Shown one piece after another: positions 16,396 to 25,287 of a stretch of DNA of 57,832 nucleotides. Numbering within the stretch: the first letter of the stretch is position 1; each line of letters starts with the position of its first letter. The notes under the pieces were generated by a model. The model ran no database searches and had not been told where the DNA came from. It saw only the letters and a program-made list of their open reading frames with translations. The DNA lies in NCBI GenBank assembly GCA_038316335.1, contig JBBQAM010000025.1:1-57832 (forward strand), in the 5' to 3' direction. The stretch comes from JALHST01 sp038316335. Its GTDB lineage: Bacteria > Bacteroidota > Bacteroidia > Flavobacteriales > Flavobacteriaceae. The translations under genes were made by a program, and so were the position numbers.

Positions 16396-17763
16396 ATGGA
16401 GTCGGTGAATCAAGTACTATCAAGCCTCATACCCTACGCAGAGTGGGTCATGCTCCTCCTCGTTATTGGGGGAGGACTGTTTTTGGTCTTCTATTCAAGA
16501 ATGTTGCCCTACCGAAATTTCAAACATGCTATCGCGATTACCGCTGGGAAATATGATGACCCGAATGACCCTGGTGAAGTGAGCCACCTTCAGGCCTTGT
16601 CTTCGGCCGTGGCTGCAACGGTTGGGTTGGGAAACATCTCGGGGGTGGCGATTGCCATCTATATGGGGGGTCCGGGGGTCGTTTTTTGGATCTGGGTAAC
16701 CGCCCTTGTGGGCATGTGTATTAAATTTTATTCATGCAGCTTGGCCATTATGTATCGCGAGGAAGATAGTAATGGCCAAATCCAAGGTGGGCCGATGTAC
16801 TATATTACCAAGGGCATGGGCCGAAAGGCAAAGCCGATTGCCCAATTTTTTTGCGTGGCCGGCTTGGTGGGTTTTTTAGGGGTGTTTACCGTAAATCAAT
16901 TTACCCAGACCGTAATGACCGTTGTGCATCCCAATGAAACCCTCTACAACTTGGGTGACTTCGGTTGGAAACTTTCCATTGGCATCGTTCTGTCGATCGT
17001 CACCTCCCTTGTAATTTTTGGTGGATTGAAAAAAATAGCGAACGTCGCAACGGCCATCGTGCCATTTATGGTAGTACTGTACTTTCTTGCCGTACTGATT
17101 ATTATGGTCCTCAACCCTGAAAACATCCTGCCTGCCTTCGCCGAGATATTCTCGAAAGCGTTTACACCCGGGGCCGCCTTGGGAGGAAGTATTTCGGGCC
17201 TTATCATCCTTGGGGTGCGTCGCGCGGTCTTCTCCAATGAAGCGGGCTTGGGCAGTGCCCCGATGTTCCACGGCCAATCGAAGACCAATGAACCAATTCA
17301 GGAGGGCCTGGTGGCCATGTTGGGGCCATTTATCGATACCATCATCGTTTGTTCGTTGACGGCCTTGGTAATAATTATGAGCGGTGCCCACCTCGTTGCC
17401 GAAAAAAACGGCATCTTAATGACGTTGATCGCCTTTGAAAAATCGTTGTTCGGGTATGGCGATGTTTTATTGATGCTTGTAGTCGCTGCGTTTGCCCTAT
17501 CGACCTTATTTACCTATTCTTATTATGGTGTCAAATGTTTATCTTTTTTGACCAACCCTAAAATCGGGAAACTATTCAATGTATATTATATAGCGACCAT
17601 CACCTTTGCCGCAGTGGCCTCGGTGGATTTGGTCATCAATCTAATCGATTTGGCCTATGCCCTCATGTGTATCCCAAATATGATCGCTGTGCTCTATTTG
17701 GCACCGAGAGTCAACAAGGAAATGAAGATCTATTTTTCAAAAAAAGAATATGGCAACGCATAA
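16396..17763 (+). CDS. Alanine/sodium symporter family transporter (AGCS)
   Basis: Sodium-coupled uptake of alanine or glycine across the inner membrane. 455 residues from the ATG at 16396 (MESVNQVLSSLIPYAEW). An upstream in-frame ATG at 16279 would overlap the tRNA promoter and is rejected. Family signatures are visible: HLQALSSAVAATVGLGNISGVAIAI, GGPGVVFWIWVTALVG, YREEDSNGQIQGGPMYYITKGMG and RRAVFSNEAGLGSAPMFHG. About 10-11 hydrophobic helices. Its stop overlaps the era start by 14 nt, so the two are likely co-transcribed. Confidence 0.92.
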   Translation: MESVNQVLSSLIPYAEWVMLLLVIGGGLFLVFYSRMLPYRNFKHAIAITAGKYDDPNDPGEVSHLQALSSAVAATVGLGNISGVAIAIYMGGPGVVFWIWVTALVGMCIKFYSCSLAIMYREEDSNGQIQGGPMYYITKGMGRKAKPIAQFFCVAGLVGFLGVFTVNQFTQTVMTVVHPNETLYNLGDFGWKLSIGIVLSIVTSLVIFGGLKKIANVATAIVPFMVVLYFLAVLIIMVLNPENILPAFAEIFSKAFTPGAALGGSISGLIILGVRRAVFSNEAGLGSAPMFHGQSKTNEPIQEGLVAMLGPFIDTIIVCSLTALVIIMSGAHLVAEKNGILMTLIAFEKSLFGYGDVLLMLVVAAFALSTLFTYSYYGVKCLSFLTNPKIGKLFNVYYIATITFAAVASVDLVINLIDLAYALMCIPNMIAVLYLAPRVNKEMKIYFSKKEYGNA

Positions 17764-18637
17764 AGCAGGTTTCGTAAACATTATTGGTAATCCGAATGTG
17801 GGCAAGTCGACCTTGATGAACGCCTTCGTTGGTGAAAAATTATCGATAATAACCTCCAAGGCACAGACAACCCGGCACCGTATTTTGGGGATTGTGAATG
17901 GAGATGGTTTTCAGGTTATTTTGTCGGATACCCCCGGGATTATCAAACCGGCTTATGAATTGCAGTCTTCCATGATGGATTTTGTAAAATCGGCTTTTGA
18001 GGATGCCGATGTCTTGCTCTATATGGTAGAAATAGGCGAGAAATCGCTAAAGGATGAAGCATTTTTCGACAAGATCAAGAACAGCAAGATTCCTGTTTTA
18101 CTCCTATTGAACAAGGTGGATCTGTCAACACAGGAATTGTTGGAGGAACAAGTACAATATTGGCAAGAGCAGTTGCCCGTGGTCGAGATACACCCCATAT
18201 CGGCATTGAACAACTTTAATATCAAAAACGTATTCGAGCGTATTATCGAACTGCTGCCCGAATCACCGGCCTATTATCCAAAGGATCAAATGACCGACAG
18301 GCCCGAACGATTTTTTGTGAACGAGACCATACGTGAGAAAATCCTGATACACTACAAAAAGGAAATTCCGTATTCGGTCGAAATCGAGACCGAGGAGTTT
18401 TTTGAGGATGAAGAGATCATTCGTATGAGATCGGTGATCATGGTCGAGCGCGATTCACAAAAAGGAATTATTATAGGCCATAAGGGGAGTGCCCTGAAAA
18501 GGGTCGGGGTCGAGTCACGGAAAGACCTTGAAAAATTCTTCGGGAAGCAGGTGCACATCGAGCTGTATGTCAAAGTCAACAAGAATTGGCGGAGCGATGC
18601 CAAACAGTTGAAACGTTTCGGTTATAACCAGAAGTGA
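17750..18637 (+). CDS. era: GTPase Era
   Basis: Essential ribosome-biogenesis GTPase that binds the 3' end of 16S rRNA. 295 residues, normal length. The G domain has P-loop GNPNVGKST (residues 13-21), DTPG near 59-62 and NKVD near 120. A KH domain follows at about 205-285 with GIIIGHKGSALKRVGVESRKDLEKFFG. The ATG at 17750 lies inside the end of the symporter gene (14-nt overlap). The next gene is convergent with only 2 nt between the stop codons. Confidence 0.97.
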   Translation: MATHKAGFVNIIGNPNVGKSTLMNAFVGEKLSIITSKAQTTRHRILGIVNGDGFQVILSDTPGIIKPAYELQSSMMDFVKSAFEDADVLLYMVEIGEKSLKDEAFFDKIKNSKIPVLLLLNKVDLSTQELLEEQVQYWQEQLPVVEIHPISALNNFNIKNVFERIIELLPESPAYYPKDQMTDRPERFFVNETIREKILIHYKKEIPYSVEIETEEFFEDEEIIRMRSVIMVERDSQKGIIIGHKGSALKRVGVESRKDLEKFFGKQVHIELYVKVNKNWRSDAKQLKRFGYNQK

Positions 18638-18639
18638 GA

Positions 18640-19131
18640 TTATTGACCCAACACCCTGTGCATGAAATCAAAGAGTTCCTGCATCTGCGGTTTTCCCTTA
18701 TGCCGGCCTGCCCTGCCGAAGGCGTAGAGGAGGAACCAAAGGATCACCGTTAAAAGCAATAGTAGCAATTGAATCCCATAAGGCCGGCCAAGTGTAGCAC
18801 TTGAATAGGTCCAGACCCCAAGTATCAAAAAGAGGGTGGCGACCCCAAAATGTAAGAACATAAAGAAGGTCCATAAGGTAGGGTTAGGGCCAAATACGCC
18901 ATAAATTCGACTCGTGTTGGCGTCTATCGCTCGTATTTCCAAATGCAATTGTGGCGACCAAAAGGTCTTTTTCTTGGCAGGAAACGTCAAAAATACATGA
19001 TCGTCAAGCCGTTTGATGACAATCGGCGAATCGATGGTTTTTTCAAATTGACGCAAGAAAAATTCGTTCTGATTGTTCAATTCAATTTGAAATCGAGGCC
19101 TTAAAGCGATATTTTGTTGTAGTGTTTCCAA
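18640..19131 (-). CDS. Membrane protein of unknown function convergent with era
   Basis: 163 residues. The N-terminal 85 residues are soluble (RPRFQIELNNQNEFFLRQFEK; FLTFPAKKKTFWSPQLHLEIRAID). Two hydrophobic helices follow (WTFFMFLHFGVATLFLILGVWTY and IQLLLLLLTVILWFLLYAFG), then a short basic tail. I know similar flavobacterial proteins next to era but no function. Its stop is 2 nt from the era stop; no terminator lies between them. Confidence 0.72.
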   Translation of the reverse strand: METLQQNIALRPRFQIELNNQNEFFLRQFEKTIDSPIVIKRLDDHVFLTFPAKKKTFWSPQLHLEIRAIDANTSRIYGVFGPNPTLWTFFMFLHFGVATLFLILGVWTYSSATLGRPYGIQLLLLLLTVILWFLLYAFGRAGRHKGKPQMQELFDFMHRVLGQ

Positions 19132-19329
19132 ATTTTCAATGGATAACGGGGAAATAAGATAATGATTTTTTTAATGCAATTGATTATGAACATACTAAGG
19201 CTCCCTTTTTAATAGTGTACTCGTAAAAATAATTGGAAATCGCTCATTTTTCTATGTAAGAATAGTTGCTAAGGGTAGTAATTATATCGAAAAAGTACAT
19301 CGAAATGTAAGACCTATCTTTTTTTGACT

Positions 19330-19337
19330 TATCTTTG
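19330..19337 (+). promoter_or_regulatory. -7 box upstream of the NeuD-like gene
   Basis: TATCTTTG matches TAnnTTTG, 34 nt before the ATG at 19372. No TTTG sits at the canonical -33 position. A 12-bp direct repeat, CGATGAAATGCA at 19344-19355 and 19365-19376, lies between this box and the start and includes the start codon. Confidence 0.5.
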
Positions 19338-19371
19338 AATCATCGATGAAATGCATTAAAACCCCGATGAA

Positions 19372-20085
19372 ATGCAAAATATAATCATTTTTGGAGCTTC
19401 TGGACATGGAAGTGTAGTATTAGACTGCATTCAAAAAGAAGGAAAATACAACGTTGTTGGTTTTGTAGATTCTTTCAAAAAGAAAGGTACAAAACTAAAT
19501 GGATATGAGGTCATAGGCAGTGAATTTGATTTGCCTTTTCTTATAGAGAAATATACGGTCATCGGTGGCATTGTGGCCATTGGTGACAATTGGATTCGGA
19601 AATCGATCGTTGAAAGAATCCTTAAAATAGCTCCTCAATTTAATTTTGTAACCGCCATTCATCCAAGTGCCAACATCGGTCTTGATGTACAAATTGGAAA
19701 AGGCACGGTAGTTATGCCTGCAGTGACCATCAACTCCAATTCAGTCATTGGAAACTTTTGTATACTCAACACGAATTCATCGTTAGGACATGATGGCTAT
19801 ATGGGCCATTATTCAAGTATGGCACCAAGGGTATGCGCCGGCGGAAATCTAATCTTAGGTGAGGGTTCATCGATTTGTTTGGGCGTGAATATCATTGAAA
19901 ATATTACGATTGGCAAACATTCGGTCGTAGGTGCAGGTGCTTTGGTTATCGGTAACGTAGACAGCCATGTGGTGGCCTATGGAGCACCGGCAAAAAAAAT
20001 AAGGAACCGGATGGCCGGCGAACCCTATCTTACTGGGGCAAGAAAAGCTACTACCGTGATTCCGCTTATGGCCAACAAGATTTAG
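19372..20085 (+). CDS. NeuD/PglD-type sugar O-acyltransferase
   Basis: 237 residues. The N-terminal nucleotide-fold domain (IIIFGASGHGSVVLDCIQ, residues 4-21) is the PglD_N domain. It is followed by a left-handed beta helix of hexapeptide repeats (IHPSANIGLDVQIGKGTVVMPAVTINSNSVIGNFCILNTN; ITIGKHSVVGAGALVIGNV). These enzymes acetylate amino sugars or sialic acids during surface polysaccharide synthesis. No polysaccharide cluster surrounds it, so it appears to be a stand-alone gene. The C-terminus continues about 20 residues past the last repeat. Confidence 0.88.
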   Translation: MQNIIIFGASGHGSVVLDCIQKEGKYNVVGFVDSFKKKGTKLNGYEVIGSEFDLPFLIEKYTVIGGIVAIGDNWIRKSIVERILKIAPQFNFVTAIHPSANIGLDVQIGKGTVVMPAVTINSNSVIGNFCILNTNSSLGHDGYMGHYSSMAPRVCAGGNLILGEGSSICLGVNIIENITIGKHSVVGAGALVIGNVDSHVVAYGAPAKKIRNRMAGEPYLTGARKATTVIPLMANKI

Positions 20086-20218
20086 GATCCGTGCCAAAGA
20101 TGGCGCCTTGATATTGAAGATATCCCCATTTCCCAATAGTACATCTTAAGTATTCGGTCGAATACGTCATTCCTCAAAAACAACTACTATTATTTTTTGG
20201 CATCCTTATTTTTAATAG

Positions 20219-20249
20219 GTTGCTATTGTGCCGATTAGTAGTACCTTTG
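20219..20249 (+). promoter_or_regulatory. Promoter of der
   Basis: GTTG (20219-20222, one mismatch to TTTG), a 19-nt spacer, then TACCTTTG (20242-20249), a perfect TAnnTTTG. The der ATG is 17 nt downstream of the box, so the untranslated leader would be only about 10 nt. Confidence 0.6.
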
Positions 20250-20266
20250 CGCCCTAATATCGAGTT

Positions 20267-21571
20267 ATGAGTGCTATTGTAGCCATTGTTGGAAGGCCAA
20301 ATGTTGGGAAGTCCACGTTATTCAATCGAATGATTCAACGTAGGGAGGCTATTGTTGATGCTGTTAGCGGGGTAACCCGCGATCGTCACTATGGCAAAAG
20401 CGATTGGAACGGAAAAGAATTTTCACTTATCGATACTGGCGGATATATTTTAGGAAGCGATGACGTTTTTGAGAAGGAAATTGATAAGCAGGTAGAATTG
20501 GCCGTTGATGAAGCCGATGCCATTATTTTTATGGTGGATGTTGAATCGGGGGTTACCGGGATGGATGAGGATGTGGCCAAATTACTAAGAAGGGTCGATA
20601 AACCGGTCTTTTTGGCTGTGAATAAGGTTGACAATGCCAAAAGGGCGGAAGACGCTGTGGAGTTTTATTCCTTGGGATTGGGTGAATATTATAACCTTTC
20701 GAGCATTAATGGTAGCGGTACTGGGGAACTCCTCGATGCCTTGGTCAAGGTACTCCCCGATAAGGAGTATATTTCAAATGATTTACCACGATTTGCCGTG
20801 GTAGGCCGACCCAATGCGGGTAAATCATCTTTTATCAATGCCTTGATCGGTGAAGAACGGTATATCGTCACCGATATTGCGGGAACCACACGGGATAGCA
20901 TCGATACAAAATACAATCGTTTTGGTTTTGAGTTTAACTTGGTTGATACGGCAGGCATACGTAGAAAGGCCAAGGTAAAGGAAGATCTTGAATTTTACGC
21001 GGTCATGCGATCGGTACGGGCAATTGAGCATTGCGATGTATGCTTGCTGGTTTTAGATGCCACCCGTGGATTTGACGGGCAGGTAGAAAATATATTTTGG
21101 CTGGCCCAGCGCAATAACAAGGGAATTGTAATATTGGTCAACAAATGGGATCTGGTAGAAGATAAGGAGACCAATACCATGAAGCAGTATACACAGAAAA
21201 TAAAGGAGGCCATAGAACCTTTTACCGACGTCCCCATTCTTTTTATCTCCGTCCTTACCAAACAACGAATTTTTAAGGCGATTGAAACGGCCGTCGAGGT
21301 GTTTAATAATCGAAGCAAAAAAATAGTTACGAGAAAATTCAATGATATCATGTTACCGATCATTGAACACTACGGGCCACCAGCCTATAAGGGGAAATAT
21401 GTAAAAATCAAGTTTTGTACCCAATTACCGACTCCCTATCCGCAATTTGCCTTTTTTTGTAATCTGCCGCAGTATGTGCGGGAACCCTATAAAAGGTATT
21501 TGGAAAATAAGATCCGGGAAAATTTTGATTTTACGGGGGTCCCGATTACTATCTTTATGCGAAAGAAGTAG
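20267..21571 (+). CDS. der: Ribosome biogenesis GTPase Der (EngA)
   Basis: Two-GTPase-domain protein needed for 50S subunit assembly. 434 residues, typical length. The first P-loop is GRPNVGKST (residues 8-16) and the second GRPNAGKSS near 179-187. DTGG and DTAG switch motifs and NKVD/NKWD base motifs are present in each half. The C-terminal KH-like domain ends in VPITIFMRKK. Only 180 nt separate it from the acyltransferase gene, but it has its own promoter. Confidence 0.97.
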   Translation: MSAIVAIVGRPNVGKSTLFNRMIQRREAIVDAVSGVTRDRHYGKSDWNGKEFSLIDTGGYILGSDDVFEKEIDKQVELAVDEADAIIFMVDVESGVTGMDEDVAKLLRRVDKPVFLAVNKVDNAKRAEDAVEFYSLGLGEYYNLSSINGSGTGELLDALVKVLPDKEYISNDLPRFAVVGRPNAGKSSFINALIGEERYIVTDIAGTTRDSIDTKYNRFGFEFNLVDTAGIRRKAKVKEDLEFYAVMRSVRAIEHCDVCLLVLDATRGFDGQVENIFWLAQRNNKGIVILVNKWDLVEDKETNTMKQYTQKIKEAIEPFTDVPILFISVLTKQRIFKAIETAVEVFNNRSKKIVTRKFNDIMLPIIEHYGPPAYKGKYVKIKFCTQLPTPYPQFAFFCNLPQYVREPYKRYLENKIRENFDFTGVPITIFMRKK

Positions 21572-21637
21572 CGGGTAACTGCCTAATTTTGGTATTCCTA
21601 TAGAACCTGCAGCCCCGTTTTCTAGAAGATGGCCGTA

Positions 21638-22273
21638 TTAAAGTATCTTGACCCGTTCCCCATAAAATTTTGGCTGCGTATTCAATAAAAAGTCTAAAAA
21701 AACCTTCACACGGGCAAAATATTCCCGAAACCTGACCTTAAATCCGTCTTGGCTAGTCACATCATCGGCGTTGAAACCAATAGCTATAAGGCCTTTTTCA
21801 TCTGCAATAAAAATGGCGCGCTCATTGTGGAATTTTTGCGATATGACGGTAACACTGTCCAAACCAAAAATTTCCTTAGCACGCACCATAGAATCCAAGG
21901 TTCTGAAACCAGCATAATCGAGAAATATTTTATTAGCAGGAATGCCAAGTTTCATAAGATCTTTTTTCATGGTCGTCGGTTCATTGTAAGACATCGTGGC
22001 ATTGTCCCCGCTAACCAGGATAAATTCGATCTTTTCGGCGAAATAAAGTGCTGCCGTGGCCCGAATACGGCTTGTGTAATACGGATTGGCGAGACCGCCG
22101 ACCAATTTACTGGAAGTACCTAGGACGAGGCCCACACGATTTTTTGGGATTGTGCCAATATCATTAAAGGTCTTCCCATGGGCACTCGTATAAATAATCA
22201 GGTTGCAGACCAAAATCGTCAGCAATGAGAGGACGCCAAGTATGGCTATACTTTTGAGGATTTTCTTTTTCAT
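21638..22273 (-). CDS. SanA/YdcF-like (DUF218) inner-membrane protein
   Basis: 211 residues. An N-terminal anchor helix (ILKSIAILGVLSLLTILVCNLIIYT) is followed by a DUF218-type domain: VGLVLGTSSKLVGGLANPYYTSRIRATAALY, ILVSGDNATMSYNEPTTMKKDLMKLGIPANKI, and TVISQKFHNERAIFIADEKG. The full pattern is that of SanA, the E. coli envelope protein linked to vancomycin exclusion at high temperature. The biochemical activity is unknown. It is convergent with der. Confidence 0.85.
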   Translation of the reverse strand: MKKKILKSIAILGVLSLLTILVCNLIIYTSAHGKTFNDIGTIPKNRVGLVLGTSSKLVGGLANPYYTSRIRATAALYFAEKIEFILVSGDNATMSYNEPTTMKKDLMKLGIPANKIFLDYAGFRTLDSMVRAKEIFGLDSVTVISQKFHNERAIFIADEKGLIAIGFNADDVTSQDGFKVRFREYFARVKVFLDFLLNTQPKFYGERVKIL

Positions 22274-22562
22274 TGGTATCGGTACCCTTTCAAAGGTAAA
22301 GAATCAAAGGTCATTCTAAAACAGGGCATGAGGTATTTATTAAAGCCTGGTATTTGAATGAAGAACTTTTCAATTCAGAAGGTTCCGATTCCCCGGCAGA
22401 TTCCTATGGCGGTTGTGTATTGGCACAAGTTTTTACCACCACCTCTTAATAATAGGAGCCTTTCTATTTTGTCGATCCTAAAATTAGCATGTTTTCAAAT
22501 AGGATACGAACCCTGGCTTTATAAGCACACGCTCTATTTTATTAGGGTCGTGCGAAATTCGG

Positions 22563-22904
22563 TCAATCGATCTCCTCCAAATCCAAGATAACGAGCTCCT
22601 CCCGCAAGGGGCTGCTTTTCCCATTACTTGCTGAATCGGCCCTGATTTTTTCGGTCCCAAAAGTGATTCGAAACGCTGCGCCTATCGACGTTTCGTTTAA
22701 TAAATCGAATTTCTTGAGTAAGACGGGATCAATTTTGCTAAAAAGCAGGGTGCTATCGTCCGAGCGGTCGATAAACCGATAACCCCGATCTGATTTGCCA
22801 TCATAGGTCGCCACCACGACTTGGGTGATCTTTCGATTTTCCGTTTGGGCAAAGACGGGGCCTGTGATGATGGCGAGTAGTAGTATTACTAGTGCTTTTT
22901 TCAT
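22563..22904 (-). CDS. Small secreted hypothetical protein
   Basis: 113 residues with a clear signal peptide (MKKALVILLLAIITGPVFAQ, cleavage after A-Q region near residue 19). The mature part is about 94 residues and beta-rich (ITQVVVATYDGKSDRGYRFIDRSDDSTLLFSKI). No family recognised. It is divergent from the NADH dehydrogenase gene; the palindrome at 22966-22981 lies 62 bp upstream, but I could not find a well-spaced -7 box for this direction. Confidence 0.62.
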   Translation of the reverse strand: MKKALVILLLAIITGPVFAQTENRKITQVVVATYDGKSDRGYRFIDRSDDSTLLFSKIDPVLLKKFDLLNETSIGAAFRITFGTEKIRADSASNGKSSPLREELVILDLEEID

Positions 22905-22965
22905 TTTCAGACGATTATCCTGACGGGTACCGATTTAAATCAGTCCTTATAAAATACCCTAACTT

Positions 22966-23010
22966 TGCTACCAAAGTAGCAGATTAATGTGCTAAGACCA
23001 AGTAATTTTG
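22966..23010 (+). promoter_or_regulatory. TGCTAC-N4-GTAGCA operator and -7 box, NDH-2 promoter
   Basis: The palindrome TGCTAC-CAAA-GTAGCA spans 22966-22981 (centre 22973.5). The -7 box TAATTTTG is at 23003-23010, a perfect TAnnTTTG, 29.5 bp from the palindrome centre. There is no TTTG at -33; the operator takes that place, as in class II activation by Crp/Fnr proteins. The NDH-2 ATG is 87 nt downstream of the box. Confidence 0.8.
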
Positions 23011-23097
23011 GGTACTTAAAGAATGGGGCCTATTTTATCTGCTTATTTAAAAAGGGCCAATTCGATTCGGTGATGCACAAAACAAACTTTCATTGAT

Positions 23098-24360
23098 ATG
23101 ACGAATAAACCAAAGATAGTGATAATCGGTGCAGGATTCGGCGGCATCGAATTGGCCAAGGCACTCCGTAAAATGCCGTTCGAGGTGATGCTGATCGACC
23201 AGAACAATTACCACAATTTTCAACCACTGATGTATCAAGTGGCGACCGGAGGCTTGGAACCTGGAAGCATTGCCTATCCGGTACGGCGCATATTTAGATC
23301 GTATAAAAATATAACCTTTCGGATGGCCGAAGTTTTGGAAGTTGACTTGACTGGTAATCAATTGCAGACTTCCATAGGTGCCATCTCGTTTGATTATTTG
23401 GTCATCGCCACCGGGAGCCAAAATAATTTTTTCAATTTTGAACCCGTAAAGGATAAACTGTTGACCCTGAAATCGATTCCTGATGCCTTAAATATGCGGA
23501 GTTTCCTTTTTCAGAACCTAGAAAAAGCCATGGCCAATCGGGGAGAGGAGACCCTTGAGGAAATAATCAATGTGGCCATTGTTGGGGGTGGTCCCGCCGG
23601 CCTGGAACTGGCCGGAGCCTTGGCGGAAATGAAAAGGTATGTGCTGCCAAAGGATTTTCCAGAACTGGATCTCTCTAAAATGAACATCAACCTCTATGAG
23701 GCAGCCCCCGAATTATTAGGGGCCATGTCAGACCAGGCTTCAGCTAAAAGTTTGGAATATCTACAAAAATTGGGGGTCAATGTCTTTTTGAATGCCATGG
23801 TCAAAAGTTATGACAAGGGGCAGGTAACCTTGGCCGATGGCACCACATTTTTAACCGATACCGTGATTTGGACCGCAGGGGTCAAAGGAGCACCGATAAA
23901 AGGTCTGCCGGCCGACGCTATCATTGGCGGCAACCGAATTTCCGTTGATGAATTCAATCAAGTGCTTGGGGCTGGGAATTGTTTTGCCATTGGGGATGTG
24001 GCGGCACACGTTTCTGCCGATGACCCCAAGGGATTGCCGATGCTTGCACCTGTGGCACAGCAACAAGGGAAACACCTGGCAAAAAACCTCCTTAAACACC
24101 TGCATAAAGAACCCTTGATTCCGTTCGAATATAAAAACAAAGGGGTAATGGCTACCATTGGGCGAAAGAAGGCGGTAGTAGACCTACCCCATTACAAATT
24201 TCAAGGTGGGTTTGCTTGGATCGTATGGATGTTCATACATATCTTTTCGTTGGTAGGTTTTCGTAATAAGGCGGTTGCCTTTATAGATTGGTTGACAAAT
24301 TATTTTAGCTATGACAGGCCTTTGGGATTGATAATAAGGCCTTTTAATAGAAAAAAGTAA
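23098..24360 (+). CDS. ndh: Type II NADH:quinone oxidoreductase
   Basis: Single-subunit, non-proton-pumping NADH dehydrogenase of the inner-membrane surface. 420 residues. The FAD-binding GxGxxG is IIGAGFGGIELA (residues 9-20). The NADH-binding site is VAIVGGGPAGLELAGALAE near 159. The second FAD motif is CFAIGDVAA near 295. The C-terminal 60 residues are amphipathic and hydrophobic (FAWIVWMFIHIFSLVGF), as expected for membrane attachment. NDH-2 lets NADH be oxidised fast without building membrane potential. Its promoter carries the TGCTAC palindrome shared with the rest of the regulon. Confidence 0.9.
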   Translation: MTNKPKIVIIGAGFGGIELAKALRKMPFEVMLIDQNNYHNFQPLMYQVATGGLEPGSIAYPVRRIFRSYKNITFRMAEVLEVDLTGNQLQTSIGAISFDYLVIATGSQNNFFNFEPVKDKLLTLKSIPDALNMRSFLFQNLEKAMANRGEETLEEIINVAIVGGGPAGLELAGALAEMKRYVLPKDFPELDLSKMNINLYEAAPELLGAMSDQASAKSLEYLQKLGVNVFLNAMVKSYDKGQVTLADGTTFLTDTVIWTAGVKGAPIKGLPADAIIGGNRISVDEFNQVLGAGNCFAIGDVAAHVSADDPKGLPMLAPVAQQQGKHLAKNLLKHLHKEPLIPFEYKNKGVMATIGRKKAVVDLPHYKFQGGFAWIVWMFIHIFSLVGFRNKAVAFIDWLTNYFSYDRPLGLIIRPFNRKK

Positions 24361-24461
24361 TTCTATTTATCGATATAGGAAGTAGCATGCTCAAAAGGAA
24401 AAAGATAGTTACATAAAGTTAGGGCCCCTTCAATTATTCCCATGCTACACATTGTTGTTCG

Positions 24462-25151
24462 TCATTTCAACCTGTGATGATTCGCCAGATTAAGATTGTC
24501 ATCGAATTCATATAGAAAGGGGATTCCCGTTGGAATTTCGATATGGGGAAGTTCGGCATTCGGAATATGTTCTATATGGGCTTTCAAGGCCCGCAGTGAA
24601 TTGCCATGGGCCGTGATCAATACCGTCCTGCCTTTGACAAGATAGGGGGCGATTTCGGCATAAAAGTAGTTGACCACCCTCTTTTGGGTATCCTGTAGCG
24701 ATTCGGTGGCTGGCAATAAAGCTGGGTCCAAGGCCTTATAATTACTGTCGTACATCGGGTGCCGTTTATCTTCCGTGCTGAGCGGGGGTGGTTGGTCATG
24801 AAATCCTCTCCGTATGGCCCAATATTTTTTTTCTCCGAATTCATTTAGTATCTGGTCCTTGTTTTTTCCCTGCCAATCCCCATAATGGCGTTCATTCAGT
24901 TTCCAACTGTAACGGCAATCAACATGCAGTTGCCCAGACGTCTCCAAAACGATCCAATTCGTTCGGATGGCCCTTTTTAGGTAAGAGGAAAAGCAGATGT
25001 CAATGTTCAGAAAGTTGTCCTTGATAAGCTTGCCTGCACCTTGCGCCTCGACGATACCTTCAGGCGCGAGATCTACGTTTGTCCACCCTGTAAATACATT
25101 TTCGATGTTCCAAACGCTCTTTCCGTGTCGTACTAAAATTAATTTTCCCAT
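24462..25151 (-). CDS. gpmA: 2,3-bisphosphoglycerate-dependent phosphoglycerate mutase
   Basis: Glycolytic interconversion of 3- and 2-phosphoglycerate. 229 residues. The phosphohistidine loop is LVRHGKSVWN (residues 5-14), the NERHYGDWQGKN segment follows, and the second histidine is in TAHGNSLRALKAH near 178. One departure is visible: the usual RHGES is RHGKS here. FTGWTNVDL is canonical. It is transcribed leftward from a promoter that shares one palindrome with the divergent 25288 gene: TATATTTG (minus strand, 25195-25188) is 30.5 bp from the centre of the palindrome at 25218-25233. Confidence 0.92.
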   Translation of the reverse strand: MGKLILVRHGKSVWNIENVFTGWTNVDLAPEGIVEAQGAGKLIKDNFLNIDICFSSYLKRAIRTNWIVLETSGQLHVDCRYSWKLNERHYGDWQGKNKDQILNEFGEKKYWAIRRGFHDQPPPLSTEDKRHPMYDSNYKALDPALLPATESLQDTQKRVVNYFYAEIAPYLVKGRTVLITAHGNSLRALKAHIEHIPNAELPHIEIPTGIPFLYEFDDNLNLANHHRLK

Positions 25152-25187
25152 AAGTATGCTGAATTTCGATCAGATGGCAATGTATTG

Positions 25188-25262
25188 CAAATATAGCCCT
25201 ATCCTAGATATGACAACTGCTACTTTTGTAGCAGTCACCCAATGGGCTGCGAGGTATCTTTG
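25188..25262. promoter_or_regulatory. Divergent promoter with one TGCTAC-N4-GTAGCA operator
   Basis: A 20-bp perfect palindrome, ACTGCTAC-TTTT-GTAGCAGT at 25216-25235 (centre 25225.5). Rightward: TATCTTTG at 25255-25262, 29.5 bp from the centre, 25 nt before the ATG of the membrane protein. Leftward: TATATTTG at 25195-25188, 30.5 bp from the centre, 36 nt before the gpmA ATG. Both -7 boxes are perfect TAnnTTTG, so a single bound dimer could activate both genes. Confidence 0.82.
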
Positions 25263-25287
25263 TGTAGTAACATAAAATCCTAATCTC

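Noticed and set aside
22358..22591. 77-codon plus frame upstream of the 22904 gene
   Set aside because: Composition not protein-like and it overlaps the end of a better-supported minus gene.
22931..22943. CGATTTAAATCAG, Fnr-like palindrome in the NDH-2 upstream region
   Set aside because: Imperfect and no -7 box at the required distance in either direction.
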